64,000 nt of DNA from Vibrio barjaei (GTDB lineage Bacteria > Pseudomonadota > Gammaproteobacteria > Enterobacterales > Vibrionaceae). The notes below the pieces were generated by a model. It made no database searches. It was not told where the DNA came from and was given only the letters and a program-made list of their open reading frames with translations. Each line of letters starts with the position of its first letter. Position 1 is the first letter of the stretch. The stretch covers positions 186,001 to 250,000 of the forward strand of contig NZ_LQXO02000009.1 of NCBI RefSeq assembly GCF_001639065.2. The letters run 5' to 3'. Of the stretch, positions 1-7,974 are shown piece by piece. A program made the position numbers and the translations under genes.

Positions 1-1
1 C

Positions 2-457
2 TATAACTATGGCGCGAGAAGACAAGATAATATGCGCAAGCTATTTAATATTGCGACTTTGAGTGCGGTATTAGGTGGTGCTATTTTTGTCACTGTGTTA
101 AACCTGTTCCCATATCAAACGGTATCAATCTTTAACTCAAGTGAGCCATTGTTGATTGAGCACACCGTAAACGGGATTCGTCTCCACTTATTCTCAATGT
201 TCTTAGATGGCTTTATTGTGGTGGCTGCCGCGTACTATCAAGCGATCAGTCATAGCCGCAAAGCGTTATTCGTGACGCTAGGCAATATGTTGGTTCAGTT
301 GCCATTCTTGTACATTATGCCCAAGCTATGGGGTGTGGATGGTATCTGGGTGGCGTACCCACTTTCCAACATCGCGATCAGTTTGGTAGTCGGTGTTATG
401 ATATGGCGTGACATTAGTAAGCTTGATAGAACGGCTTTAAAGCCGGTCACTGCCTAA
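2..457 (+). CDS. MATE family efflux transporter, C-terminal part (5' end outside window)
   Basis: This is the last 151 residues of an inner-membrane MATE antiporter. The frame is already open at base 2 and encodes a typical MATE stretch (YNYGARRQDN) before the first in-frame ATG at 32, so that ATG is internal. Four hydrophobic segments follow, fitting the last four transmembrane helices, then a short polar tail. MATE proteins export cationic drugs or metabolites in exchange for Na+ or H+; the substrate cannot be read from this fragment. A strong terminator lies 2 bases after the stop, so this is the end of its transcription unit. A second, complete MATE gene lies at 50267-51610. Confidence 0.85.
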   Translation, partial: YNYGARRQDNMRKLFNIATLSAVLGGAIFVTVLNLFPYQTVSIFNSSEPLLIEHTVNGIRLHLFSMFLDGFIVVAAAYYQAISHSRKALFVTLGNMLVQLPFLYIMPKLWGVDGIWVAYPLSNIAISLVVGVMIWRDISKLDRTALKPVTA

Positions 458-458
458 C

Positions 459-490
459 AAAAAGACCTCGCGTATCGGTGAGGTCTTTTT
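459..490 (+). terminator. Rho-independent terminator, probably bidirectional
   Basis: Perfect inverted repeat AAAAAGACCTC / GAGGTCTTTTT with a 10-base loop, flanked by A and T runs on both sides. It separates the MATE gene from the convergent ubiV gene and can serve both. Confidence 0.85.
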
Positions 491-506
491 CATTTCGAGT
501 CTGAGA

Positions 507-1385
507 TTAAATCTGCTTGATATCGAGCCCGGCGATTTGATGCCAGTAGCCGTTACATTGCCTATCCAATATTTTTGCTGGTTGTGAGCCATCTTCGTTC
601 GCTTTAAATCGATCAACTTCGGCGAAGGTATCCAACCCTAGTGGGCTCAGCCTTACCACATCTACCAAACCTTGCATAGATTTCAGGTCATTGATCAAGT
701 TGTATTGGTAACCAGATTGAGTCTGAATACCATTGAGGTTAAAGACCGACTGACCTTCTTGGCTCTCCACTTGAAGACCTGTTGGATACTTGATGCAGCA
801 AGTTTCGCAATCGTCTTTTGCTCGGTTCTCTGCGCGAGCAGTAAAGCAGCGTGCGGAGTAGGCTAGCGGTAGATAACCGTGACTAAAGACTTCTACCTCA
901 AATTGATCGCGGATACCAATACTGTCGGCTTGATCTAGAGCGTTGCTTAGCCATTCACGTGATAACTCAACAGGCATACACCAGCGAATCATGCCTTGTT
1001 TGACGAATAGCTTCAGTGTGTGGGCATTGTAGGTATTAACGGCAGGACCCACAACAAATGGAACTTTGTGTTCACTTGCTAGTTGAATCGCTGAGACATC
1101 ATTGGCTTCGATAGCAAAGTCACCATTATCGATGTACTTTTTCATGATGTTAACTTCGCTTGGTGCTTCTAGCAGTGCCATCGTTGACAGAACGACCTGC
1201 TTGCCTGCTAGATTTAGCTCCTTAGCGACATCTAACCAGTGTGTTGGTTTCATCTCTCTGCGTTTTGAGCAAACGGTTTCTCCAAGATACACGATATCTG
1301 CGGAGCTCGATTTAGCTTGCTCATAGAAACTTTCAACGTCTTGCTTTGGCCAAAAGTACAGTAATGGGCCTAATGCGTATTTCAT
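507..1385 (-). CDS. ubiV: UbiV, O2-independent ubiquinone hydroxylation protein
   Basis: Partner of UbiU in the oxygen-independent hydroxylation steps of ubiquinone synthesis (U32 peptidase-like fold, [4Fe-4S] protein). With the start at 1385 the protein has 292 residues, the length of E. coli UbiV, and the four cluster cysteines fall at C39, C180, C193 and C197, the same numbers as in E. coli; an extra C196 is present. A longer frame up to 1451 would overlap ubiU. The ATG at 1385 is preceded by AAGGAG and lies 10 bases after the ubiU stop, so ubiU-ubiV form an operon read leftwards. Older annotation as a peptidase is not supported. Confidence 0.93.
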   Translation of the reverse strand: MKYALGPLLYFWPKQDVESFYEQAKSSSADIVYLGETVCSKRREMKPTHWLDVAKELNLAGKQVVLSTMALLEAPSEVNIMKKYIDNGDFAIEANDVSAIQLASEHKVPFVVGPAVNTYNAHTLKLFVKQGMIRWCMPVELSREWLSNALDQADSIGIRDQFEVEVFSHGYLPLAYSARCFTARAENRAKDDCETCCIKYPTGLQVESQEGQSVFNLNGIQTQSGYQYNLINDLKSMQGLVDVVRLSPLGLDTFAEVDRFKANEDGSQPAKILDRQCNGYWHQIAGLDIKQI

Positions 1386-1395
1386 AAGTTGCTCC

Positions 1396-2409
1396 TTACT
1401 GCCATTTTCTATGGTAGGCACCCAATGTGGTTTGGGTTCCCTCAGAGACATTTGCCAAGGCTTGATCCCAGGTTGGTTTCACTTGATAGTTCTCAGGGTT
1501 ACGTTGATATGCATCGATGGCTTCACGCCAGGTTCGAGTGACTTGCTCAACGTAAGCTGGACTGCGCTGACGTCCTTCAATTTTCACCGACGCGACATTA
1601 GCGGCGAACAGTTCAGGAAGCATAGACAAAGTGTTCAAACTGGTTGGTTCTTCAAGCGCATGGTAGCGCTTACGCTCTCCTTCTATTTCGGCTTCAAAGC
1701 GGCCTTTACAGAGTGTTGGATAGCCAGCATTTTCGCCCTTAGCGTAACGATCGATAAGAATGTCGTTGAGACGAGATTCTAACCCTTGCTCTGTTTCTTG
1801 CCAGCGCACGTATTTCGCTGGAGAACATGCGCCAACCGTATTAGGTGATTCACCAGTCAAGTACGACGATAAATAGCAGCGCCCTTCAGACATGATACAA
1901 AGACTGCCGAACGCGAAGACTTCAAGTTCGACATCAGAGGTAATGTTTCTAGACAGTTGCTTTACCTGATGAATAGATAGCACTCGAGGCAATACAACAC
2001 GCTTTACATTAAAGTTTTTATGGTAGAAGTCTACAGCAGCCACATTGGTCGCTGAAGCTTGTACTGAGAGGTGTAACTCTAGATCAGGATACTTATTGGC
2101 AGCGTAGTCCAACACGGCAATATCGGCGACAATCAATGCATCGACACCAAGATCGGCAGCTTGGTCGACGGCATTGGTCCAGCGCTCAAAGCCATTAGGG
2201 TGTGCGAAGGTATTCAACGCGATATGTAGCTTTTTATTGCGATCGTGAACATATTGAGCCGCACGATCGAGTTTCTTTCCCGTAAAGTTCAGACCAGCGA
2301 AATGACGCGCGTTGGTATCATCTTTGAAACCGATGTAAACCGCATCCGCACCGCAATCAATTGCAGTTTTTAGAGCAGGCAAATTCCCTGCTGGGCATAA
2401 GAGTTCCAT
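1396..2409 (-). CDS. ubiU: UbiU, O2-independent ubiquinone hydroxylation protein
   Basis: First gene of the ubiUV operon. It forms an iron-sulfur heterodimer with UbiV that lets ubiquinone be made without oxygen, probably with prephenate as hydroxyl donor. The 337-residue protein starts MELLCPAGN, a U32-family N terminus. Cluster cysteines are visible at C171, C178, C195 and C234, with the spacing of E. coli UbiU (C169, C176, C193, C232). In E. coli ubiUV is divergent from ubiT; here ubiT is 2.3 kb away, behind a c-di-GMP gene. Upstream there is only one FNR-like half-site (TTGAT at 2471), so anaerobic control cannot be shown from sequence. Confidence 0.93.
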   Translation of the reverse strand: MELLCPAGNLPALKTAIDCGADAVYIGFKDDTNARHFAGLNFTGKKLDRAAQYVHDRNKKLHIALNTFAHPNGFERWTNAVDQAADLGVDALIVADIAVLDYAANKYPDLELHLSVQASATNVAAVDFYHKNFNVKRVVLPRVLSIHQVKQLSRNITSDVELEVFAFGSLCIMSEGRCYLSSYLTGESPNTVGACSPAKYVRWQETEQGLESRLNDILIDRYAKGENAGYPTLCKGRFEAEIEGERKRYHALEEPTSLNTLSMLPELFAANVASVKIEGRQRSPAYVEQVTRTWREAIDAYQRNPENYQVKPTWDQALANVSEGTQTTLGAYHRKWQ

Positions 2410-2535
2410 ATGCTCATTACCATATTTCTGACAGTAGCCCGCATTTTATGAACAATTATGAACAGCGAATTTGATGTAAGGCAGGTTTACCTTAATAAAC
2501 ACGTAATTAACACCAAAGAGGTAACGTTAACACGG

Positions 2536-4575
2536 TCAATTTCGATGACGACGGTTTTGCGCAAATAGTGCTTCGACTTCGTGCTTAGGCTGTGGTCGGT
2601 GGAAGTGGAAGCCTTGTATGGAGTTACAGTTAAGATTGGAGAGCAGTGTCGCTTGATGGCGTGTCTCCACACCTTCGGCGACCACAGAGAGATTGAGTGA
2701 TTTACCGAGGTTGATGATGTTTTCGATAACGGTGAGCTGTTTTGGTAGTGTATCGATGTCCATGATAAAGGCGCGGTCGATTTTAAGTTCATCTATTGGG
2801 AAGTGCGCTAAGTAGGATAGCGAAGAGTACCCTGTACCGAAGTCGTCAATAGACAACGCAAAGCCGAGTTTCTTAATGGCATCGAGCATTTGCAATGTGT
2901 GTTCACTGTTGCTCATTACCGCACTTTCAGTGAGTTCGAACGTGATACAGCTAGGATCCAGTCCCGTGCTGCGTAATAAGCGCTCCATATAATCGATAAG
3001 CTTAGGGTTGCCAAATTGTTCTGGAGACAAGTTGATCGCCACGCGACCCGGCAAGATACCTTGTAGTTTCCAGCGTTTGACGGTGTTGAACACATCACGC
3101 ATGACCACTCGGCCAAGGCTTTCGATTAGTCCTGCTTGTTCTGCCACTGGGATGAACGAAGCTGGGCTTATATAACCTTCGACGGGGTGCTTCCATCGAA
3201 CTAGCGCTTCTGCACCGTTGATACTAAAGTCACGAGCATTGACTTTGGGTTGATACCATACTTCCAAGCCATTCTGTTGTAGCGCTTTTTGCAGTTCTAT
3301 TTCTAACCAAAGACGCATACGCGCTTCTTTGTTCATTTGGTCGTTGAACTTAACGAGACGGTTCCTACCTCTGGCTTTGGCCTCATACATGGCGGTATCA
3401 GCATTTTGCAGCAGGATACGTGCATCATTTCCATCGTTTGGGTAATGAACACTGCCAATGGAGCAAGCAAGGCGTTTGCTGAAGTGGTGTAAATCGAAAG
3501 GTTGGTTGATGAGACCAATGATTTTCTCAGCCAACATTTCTACCGTGCTGTTGCTTTCGGGTTCTGGGAGAATTATTCCAAACTCATCACCGCCTAAATG
3601 GGCCAATACCGATTGTTGAGGAAGATGACGCTTCAGTCTAGAAGATACCTCCTGAATCACTCGGTCGCCAATGTGGTGTCCTAAAGAGTCATTGATGTTC
3701 TTAAAGTTATCAATGTCGAGGTACAGCATGACGAGCGGAGTTTTATCTTGAATAAAATGATCCAAGCAACGGGTGAAACCTAGTCGGTTGTACAGCTTCG
3801 TCAGGGTATCAATGTTGACGTCTTCATTGCTGTTTTGAGCCACTGGGTTTGGCTTTTCGTCCATATCTTGAATTAGGACTAAGTGAGCACTGTTGCCAAA
3901 CAGATTAGCGTCATCGACATGCAGCGACAGTCGGCGCTGCGTTCCGCAGTACTCACTGGTCAAAAAGTGCAGTGGTGTGCCGTTAACGATATTGGCTAAA
4001 TCGAGTTGCACACGATTGTTATTTTTCTCGTTACTTAGTAAGCGATTTAACGACTCACCTAGTAAATCGGTACTTTTTGCGTAACCAAATAGACGTGCAG
4101 ACGCAGGGTTGGCCGATAAAATACAATCGTCTTCAACCAGAATTAATCCATCTGGGATAAGCTGAGAAAGTTTAAGGAATTTGCTTTCTGATTCTTCGAG
4201 AGAGCGGGTTAGGATCTGTTTTTCGGATGTGTCAATGGCATGGAATACGATGTATTCGATGATGCCGTCATTGAGGATTGGCGACACACTGAAATGCAGA
4301 CTGGATTCCACATCCGACTCATCGAGTGTCACTTCCGCTTCAATCGACTCGCCTTGTAGCGCTCGATCGTAATAGGGTTTTAACTGGTTATAAAAACGCT
4401 CACCTAGTATTTGCAAATCATTCATGCCAACTAAGTCGCTGTGTGTTAACCCTGCCACATCACAATAACGGTCGTTGACCATACAGTAATGATGTTCGTC
4501 ATCCAAAATAGCAAAAAAGAAGGGGCTATTGGATGTTAACTTCGCAAAGTATTCCTTTAACATTTTGGATGACAT
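2536..4575 (-). CDS. rocS: PAS-PAS-GGDEF-EAL protein, RocS-like c-di-GMP phosphodiesterase/cyclase
   Basis: Cytoplasmic c-di-GMP enzyme of 679 residues without transmembrane segments. Order: PAS (about 8-115), PAS (about 125-240), GGDEF (about 255-415, intact GGDEF near 329), EAL (about 425-670). EAL catalytic motifs are intact: EAL near 457, NLSPEQF, ELTES, DDFGTGYSSL near 578, KIDR, AEGVET and QGFHF. Phosphodiesterase activity is therefore likely. The RxxD inhibitory site before GGDEF is not evident. The position next to ubiUV and the domain order match V. cholerae rocS (VC0653), which affects rugosity, biofilm and motility; orthology is inferred. Start set at ATG 4575; a TTG lies one codon upstream. 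Confidence 0.82.
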   Translation of the reverse strand: MSSKMLKEYFAKLTSNSPFFFAILDDEHHYCMVNDRYCDVAGLTHSDLVGMNDLQILGERFYNQLKPYYDRALQGESIEAEVTLDESDVESSLHFSVSPILNDGIIEYIVFHAIDTSEKQILTRSLEESESKFLKLSQLIPDGLILVEDDCILSANPASARLFGYAKSTDLLGESLNRLLSNEKNNNRVQLDLANIVNGTPLHFLTSEYCGTQRRLSLHVDDANLFGNSAHLVLIQDMDEKPNPVAQNSNEDVNIDTLTKLYNRLGFTRCLDHFIQDKTPLVMLYLDIDNFKNINDSLGHHIGDRVIQEVSSRLKRHLPQQSVLAHLGGDEFGIILPEPESNSTVEMLAEKIIGLINQPFDLHHFSKRLACSIGSVHYPNDGNDARILLQNADTAMYEAKARGRNRLVKFNDQMNKEARMRLWLEIELQKALQQNGLEVWYQPKVNARDFSINGAEALVRWKHPVEGYISPASFIPVAEQAGLIESLGRVVMRDVFNTVKRWKLQGILPGRVAINLSPEQFGNPKLIDYMERLLRSTGLDPSCITFELTESAVMSNSEHTLQMLDAIKKLGFALSIDDFGTGYSSLSYLAHFPIDELKIDRAFIMDIDTLPKQLTVIENIINLGKSLNLSVVAEGVETRHQATLLSNLNCNSIQGFHFHRPQPKHEVEALFAQNRRHRN

Positions 4576-4677
4576 CAATGTACTACCAGTTCTCCGGAGA
4601 GCTTATATATCAGTAACCCCAACACTATAACTGTGATTTATCAGTTAGAAAAGGGCAAAGGCGAAAGCAAAAAATTT

Positions 4678-4691
4678 TTGATGCACAACAG
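4678..4691 (+). promoter_or_regulatory. possible degenerate FNR box upstream of ubiT
   Basis: TTGAT-GCAC-AACAG: a full left half of the FNR consensus (TTGAT-N4-ATCAA) with 3 of 5 matches in the right half, centred about 70 bases before the ubiT start. Known FNR control of the ubiTUV genes in E. coli makes it worth noting. A separate dyad AACTG-N8-CAGTT lies at 4629-4646. Weak evidence. Confidence 0.25.
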
Positions 4692-4754
4692 GATTTTTTT
4701 TGTACTAATACCGTATTATTAGCCTTCTGAACTACAAATTAACGGAAAAACCGC

Positions 4755-5282
4755 GTGTTAGACAAGATTCGAAGTCAACTAGTTAAAAACGCAGCACAAA
4801 TTTTGCGATCTCCAGTCCACTTTCTGCCAACTAAAATCCAGAATAGAGCTTTGCTTGAAGGGCTAAAAACCGTTTTTAAAGAAGCACTTGAGGACGGTGA
4901 CTTTGAATTTCTCGAAGAAAAATGGCTAAAAGTTCATATTCGTGATCTAAACCTCAGTTGGTATATTTCTTACAGCGATGAACAGCTGGTCGTTTCTGAA
5001 ACTATCGAGCAGGAAGACGTCAGTTTTAGCGGTAATTTAAATGATTTAGTATTGATTGCGGGTCGTAAAGAAGACCCAGATACTTTATTCTTCCAACGCC
5101 GCTTGAGTATTGAAGGTGATACCGAGTTAGGCCTAGAAGTGAAGAACTTGATGGATAGCGTTGATCTTGACGCATTACCGAAACCAATGCTTTCTGCATT
5201 GACTCATTTAGCGGATTTTGTTCAGAAAGGCATGCAGCCTGCAACAAATCCTAACGAGGTAGCGAATGCTTATTCGAACTGA
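4755..5282 (+). CDS. ubiT: UbiT, SCP2-domain accessory factor for O2-independent ubiquinone synthesis
   Basis: Lipid-binding SCP2-domain protein that works with UbiUV in making ubiquinone without oxygen. It has 175 residues, like E. coli UbiT (174), and shares its N terminus (MLDK-R) and the strongly conserved stretch DPDTLFFQRRLSIEGDTELG near residues 114-133. Translation starts at GTG 4755; no ATG lies near the conserved N terminus. The 3' end overlaps the GNAT gene by 17 bases, as in the E. coli yhbT-yhbS pair, so the two are co-transcribed and probably coupled. Confidence 0.92.
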   Translation: MLDKIRSQLVKNAAQILRSPVHFLPTKIQNRALLEGLKTVFKEALEDGDFEFLEEKWLKVHIRDLNLSWYISYSDEQLVVSETIEQEDVSFSGNLNDLVLIAGRKEDPDTLFFQRRLSIEGDTELGLEVKNLMDSVDLDALPKPMLSALTHLADFVQKGMQPATNPNEVANAYSN

Positions 5283-5781
5283 AGCGCCGGCCGATATACT
5301 TACCATTGATCGTTTACTCAAATCGGTATTTGATACGGATGCAGAAGCCAATTTAGTGATGGCATTGCGAGAGAATGGCCGCCTAACGTTATCTTTAGTT
5401 GCGTGTTCTGATGAAGGTGAAATCATTGGGCATCTGTTGTTTACACCTGTCACTATCGATGGCGACGACTTGTCATGGCAAGGTTTAGCACCGTTAGCGG
5501 TTGCCAAAGAGCATCAGGGTAAAGGAGTGGCATCTGCACTCGTTGAAGAAGCATTCACCACTTTACCTGAGTTCGGTTATCCCGCTTGTGTGGTGCTTGG
5601 AGACCCAAGCTATTACGGACGATTCCAGTTTTCTGCTGCAGCTGACTATGATCTTCATTGTCAGTGGGAAGTGCCAGAAGGCGCATTCCAAGTTCGTTCA
5701 TTGACGGAAAACTCGGTGGCTGAACAGCTTGCTGGCCGTAAAGGGTTGGTGGATTACTGTCCTGAGTTTAACGGTTTGTAA
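5266..5781 (+). CDS. GNAT family N-acetyltransferase (YhbS-like)
   Basis: 171-residue acetyltransferase of the GNAT fold. The acetyl-CoA loop is visible as Q/R-x-x-G-x-G/A around residues 82-88 (EHQGKGVASAL), after the beta-4 segment GLAPLAV. The gene overlaps ubiT by 17 bases, the same neighbour relation as yhbT-yhbS in E. coli. The acceptor substrate is not known from sequence. A terminator follows within 25 bases. Confidence 0.85.
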   Translation: MLIRTEAPADILTIDRLLKSVFDTDAEANLVMALRENGRLTLSLVACSDEGEIIGHLLFTPVTIDGDDLSWQGLAPLAVAKEHQGKGVASALVEEAFTTLPEFGYPACVVLGDPSYYGRFQFSAAADYDLHCQWEVPEGAFQVRSLTENSVAEQLAGRKGLVDYCPEFNGL

Positions 5782-5802
5782 TAGCGTTCAAAATGAAATA
5801 CC

Positions 5803-5840
5803 AAGCCTAGCGCTGTATTATCACCGCTAGGCTTTGCTTT
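5803..5840 (+). terminator. Rho-independent terminator after the ubiT operon
   Basis: 10-bp perfect stem AAGCCTAGCG / CGCTAGGCTT with a 12-base loop, followed by a T-rich stretch. Confidence 0.7.
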
Positions 5841-5857
5841 ATCCGGACGCTGATATC

Positions 5858-5886
5858 TTGGTAATCAAATAGAGCTCTGCTAAACT
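5858..5886 (+). promoter_or_regulatory. candidate sigma70 promoter for holD-rimI
   Basis: TTGGTA (-35, 4 of 6) and TAAACT (-10, 4 of 6) with a 17-base spacer, 41 bases before the holD start. Confidence 0.35.
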
Positions 5887-5927
5887 GCGCGTCATTATGA
5901 CGGCGAACTACTTGGCGCAAATCAATC

Positions 5928-6359
5928 ATGCAAGACAGCATAAAACTACAGTTAATGGGCGTTCAAACATGGGAGCTAACTCACCCAGAGCGCATTCCTG
6001 TGCGCAGTAGCCCTTCGTTGTCACTTCGGCCTGACTGTCGACTCTTGTTTGTGTCATCAGTAAAACCGCAAGGCGACAGTGTACTGTTCTATCAGAAGAT
6101 CCTTAAAGCGATGAAGTTGGATCTTAGTGAGACGTTACATATTGCTCCAGAACAACTACTTAGTATTGATGGTCAACATATACCAGAATGGATATGGTTT
6201 GCTGGAGAAGAACAGGCAAACGAGCGTTTTGCTCAATTAACGCAACAGTATCAATTCACCACGTCCCCGAAAAAACTCGTTTCTCCGCAACTGCCTAACA
6301 TTGATGGTAATGACATGGAAAGACGTGCACTTTGGAATCAAATCCGCAGCTATGGCTAA
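5928..6359 (+). CDS. holD: HolD, DNA polymerase III psi subunit
   Basis: Psi subunit of the DNA polymerase III clamp loader, the link between chi (HolC, which binds SSB) and the tau/gamma complex. It has 143 residues (E. coli 137). The N-terminal Q-L-M-G-V-Q-x-W-x-L-x-x-P segment and the following hydrophobic strand (RLLFVSS) are typical of the family, as is overlap with rimI: the rimI ATG lies inside the last codons (8-base overlap), the arrangement seen across enterobacteria and vibrios. Confidence 0.88.
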   Translation: MQDSIKLQLMGVQTWELTHPERIPVRSSPSLSLRPDCRLLFVSSVKPQGDSVLFYQKILKAMKLDLSETLHIAPEQLLSIDGQHIPEWIWFAGEEQANERFAQLTQQYQFTTSPKKLVSPQLPNIDGNDMERRALWNQIRSYG

Positions 6360-6810
6360 TCTTACCTTTGCAATCATGGATACTGAGCATTTAGATGCCA
6401 TTTTATCCATAGAAAATATGGCGCACTCCCATCCTTGGAAAGCCTCCATGATCACCGACTTGAATGGACGAGGAGCTTTCAATTATGTGCTTATGGCCGA
6501 TGAACGCGTTGTTGGCTACTTTTATGCACAGAACATTGTAGGTGAAGTTTCGTTGCTAAATATTGCCGTTTCACCGAGAGAGCAAGGTAAAGGCTACGGT
6601 AGGGCATTGCTGAATCACTTTTTAGAGCAGTGCGAATCTCGTGAAGCAGAAAGTGCTTGGTTAGAGGTTCGAGAAAGTAACCAAGCCGCGGTTTCTTTGT
6701 ATCTTGATGAAGGGTTTAATGAAGTTGACAGACGCCGTGATTATTACCCATCAGACCAAGGTCGAGAAGACGCGGTCATCATGAGTTATTATTTTTTATT
6801 CTCGAGTTAA
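6352..6810 (+). CDS. rimI: RimI, ribosomal protein S18 N-alpha-acetyltransferase
   Basis: GNAT enzyme that acetylates the N-terminal alanine of ribosomal protein S18. The start at 6352 gives 152 residues (E. coli 148) beginning MANLTF; an upstream in-frame ATG at 6301 would add 17 residues inside holD. The acetyl-CoA motif is EQGKGYGRALL near residues 79-89, after LLNIAV; the C-terminal LEVRESNQAAVSLY segment is typical of RimI. No clear ribosome-binding site precedes it, which fits translational coupling to holD. Confidence 0.9.
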   Translation: MANLTFAIMDTEHLDAILSIENMAHSHPWKASMITDLNGRGAFNYVLMADERVVGYFYAQNIVGEVSLLNIAVSPREQGKGYGRALLNHFLEQCESREAESAWLEVRESNQAAVSLYLDEGFNEVDRRRDYYPSDQGREDAVIMSYYFLFSS

Positions 6811-6925
6811 TTTTGCGGTCTATTTCTGAATCACTGAAGGTAGTAACCTATCCGCTCTGCCCTCAGTGAAGTGCGGTAATCTAATCGTTTTGTAAATAGG
6901 TTACATTACCCGTAGTTACTTCGAT

Positions 6926-6941
6926 AAAAAAACGTTTTCCT
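6926..6941. promoter_or_regulatory. PurR/CytR-type LacI-family operator candidate
   Basis: A-rich AAAACGTTTTCCT around a central AACGTT, 12 of 16 positions like the PurR box ACGCAAACGTTTTCGT, about 48 bases before the outer-membrane channel gene at 6982. Similar boxes precede the nucleoside genes at 20.4 and 21.5 kb. Confidence 0.3.
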
Positions 6942-6949
6942 CATACTTC

Positions 6950-6974
6950 CTATTAGTTATTGATAACAATAGGA
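6950..6974 (+). promoter_or_regulatory. leader hairpin reaching the ribosome-binding site
   Basis: CTATTAGTTAT / ATAACAATAG pair around a short TG loop (one bulged base). The right arm runs into AGGA (6971-6974), the likely Shine-Dalgarno sequence of the gene starting at 6982. Confidence 0.3.
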
Positions 6975-6981
6975 ATAGAAA

Positions 6982-7773
6982 ATGAAACACTTCTCTGCAC
7001 TTTCTACGGCCTTACTGAGTGTTGCTAGCGCTCAAGTAATGGCAGATGAGGCACAAGTGAATGATCCTGCCGATGTAACCCGCCCTCAAACTTATCTTAA
7101 AGTTGATTCTGGAGCCAAAGGTAAAGATGGTATGACTCGCCTACAGCTAAACATGGCAGGCTCATACAGCGAAGATATTGGTTATTTAGGCCAGTTCGAA
7201 ACAGACTTTCAAACTAATCTGGATGCGCAGCAAGGCAAATCTAAAGACTTTGGTTTGTCGCGTATTCGAGCTCGTTACTTTCAAGTGCACGCAACGGGCT
7301 TAGAGGTGCTCCCAGAAATTGGTTTCTCACTGGATTACATCAGCTATGGCTCTAACTGGGTAGCTAAAAACTCAGGCACAGAGCAAACTGCTGCTATTGG
7401 TGCCGTGGCTAAAGTGATCACGCCATTTGAAAACTGGGTCTCTTATCCAAATTTGGCGGTAATGAAGAATGAGTACGACAATGGTCGCTCAGAAAATGGC
7501 TGGCAAGCGAATTGGTTTAACTCTTTCTATCTAACCGAAAAAGGGTCCTACATTACAGTGAACCCACAGTACGCCAACTACAACAATGCTATCGGTAAGA
7601 ACGAACAATCTCTTGAATTGAATTTTGAAGGTGGCATTCCGCTCACCAATGACGGCAGCATCTGGGGTAACGTGACCTATTCTGAACACTTCTTTAAAGC
7701 GGCGGGTGAATCCCGTATGAAACACTTAGACGGTAACCGAGAAGTTCGTATCGGTGCGACTTGGTTCTTCTAG
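6982..7773 (+). CDS. putative outer-membrane channel, Tsx/OmpK-like
   Basis: 263-residue exported beta-barrel: a signal peptide (cleavage probably after VMA, near residue 21), alternating aromatic/polar strands, and a C-terminal phenylalanine typical of outer-membrane proteins. The segment NWFNSFYLTEKGSYITVNP (about 175-193) resembles the corresponding strand pair of Vibrio OmpK and thus the nucleoside-specific Tsx channel superfamily. The PurR/CytR-like box upstream and the nucleoside genes further on fit a role in nucleoside entry, but this is inference. Alternative: an unrelated barrel of unknown substrate. No strong terminator follows; only a 5-bp stem at 7796-7811. Confidence 0.5.
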   Translation: MKHFSALSTALLSVASAQVMADEAQVNDPADVTRPQTYLKVDSGAKGKDGMTRLQLNMAGSYSEDIGYLGQFETDFQTNLDAQQGKSKDFGLSRIRARYFQVHATGLEVLPEIGFSLDYISYGSNWVAKNSGTEQTAAIGAVAKVITPFENWVSYPNLAVMKNEYDNGRSENGWQANWFNSFYLTEKGSYITVNPQYANYNNAIGKNEQSLELNFEGGIPLTNDGSIWGNVTYSEHFFKAAGESRMKHLDGNREVRIGATWFF

Positions 7774-7974
7774 CCTCATTGCTTTATTCAGTCTAAGGCA
7801 CGGAAGCCTTAATTCATCCTCTCTAATAGGTTCTTACTTTTCCTTTGTGTTACTGGATCGATTCCAGTTAATAACTCAACAGCGGTTATCGGTCGAGATA
7901 GAGTGCATTTTGACTTTGTATCCATGTTACTCAGCTCGTTTAATCCAGTGTGAACAATAAAAGAGAGACTAATA

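Noticed and set aside
1386..1451. Longer ubiV reading frame starting at 1451
   Set aside because: It would overlap ubiU by 56 bases and shift the cluster cysteines away from the family numbering; ATG 1385 has AAGGAG and gives the family length.
507..2409. Annotation of the pair as U32 collagenase-like peptidases
   Set aside because: The four iron-sulfur cysteines in each protein match UbiU and UbiV; peptidase is an old family label.
2471..2484. FNR site upstream of ubiU
   Set aside because: Only the TTGAT half is present; the other half (GGCAG) does not fit.
2487..2792. Reading frame antisense or alternate to the EAL region
   Set aside because: Shadow of the GGDEF-EAL gene; low-complexity Ser/Thr composition.
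7754..7960. 68-codon reading frame after the outer-membrane channel gene
   Set aside because: It overlaps the end of that gene, has no ribosome-binding site and shows no protein-like composition.
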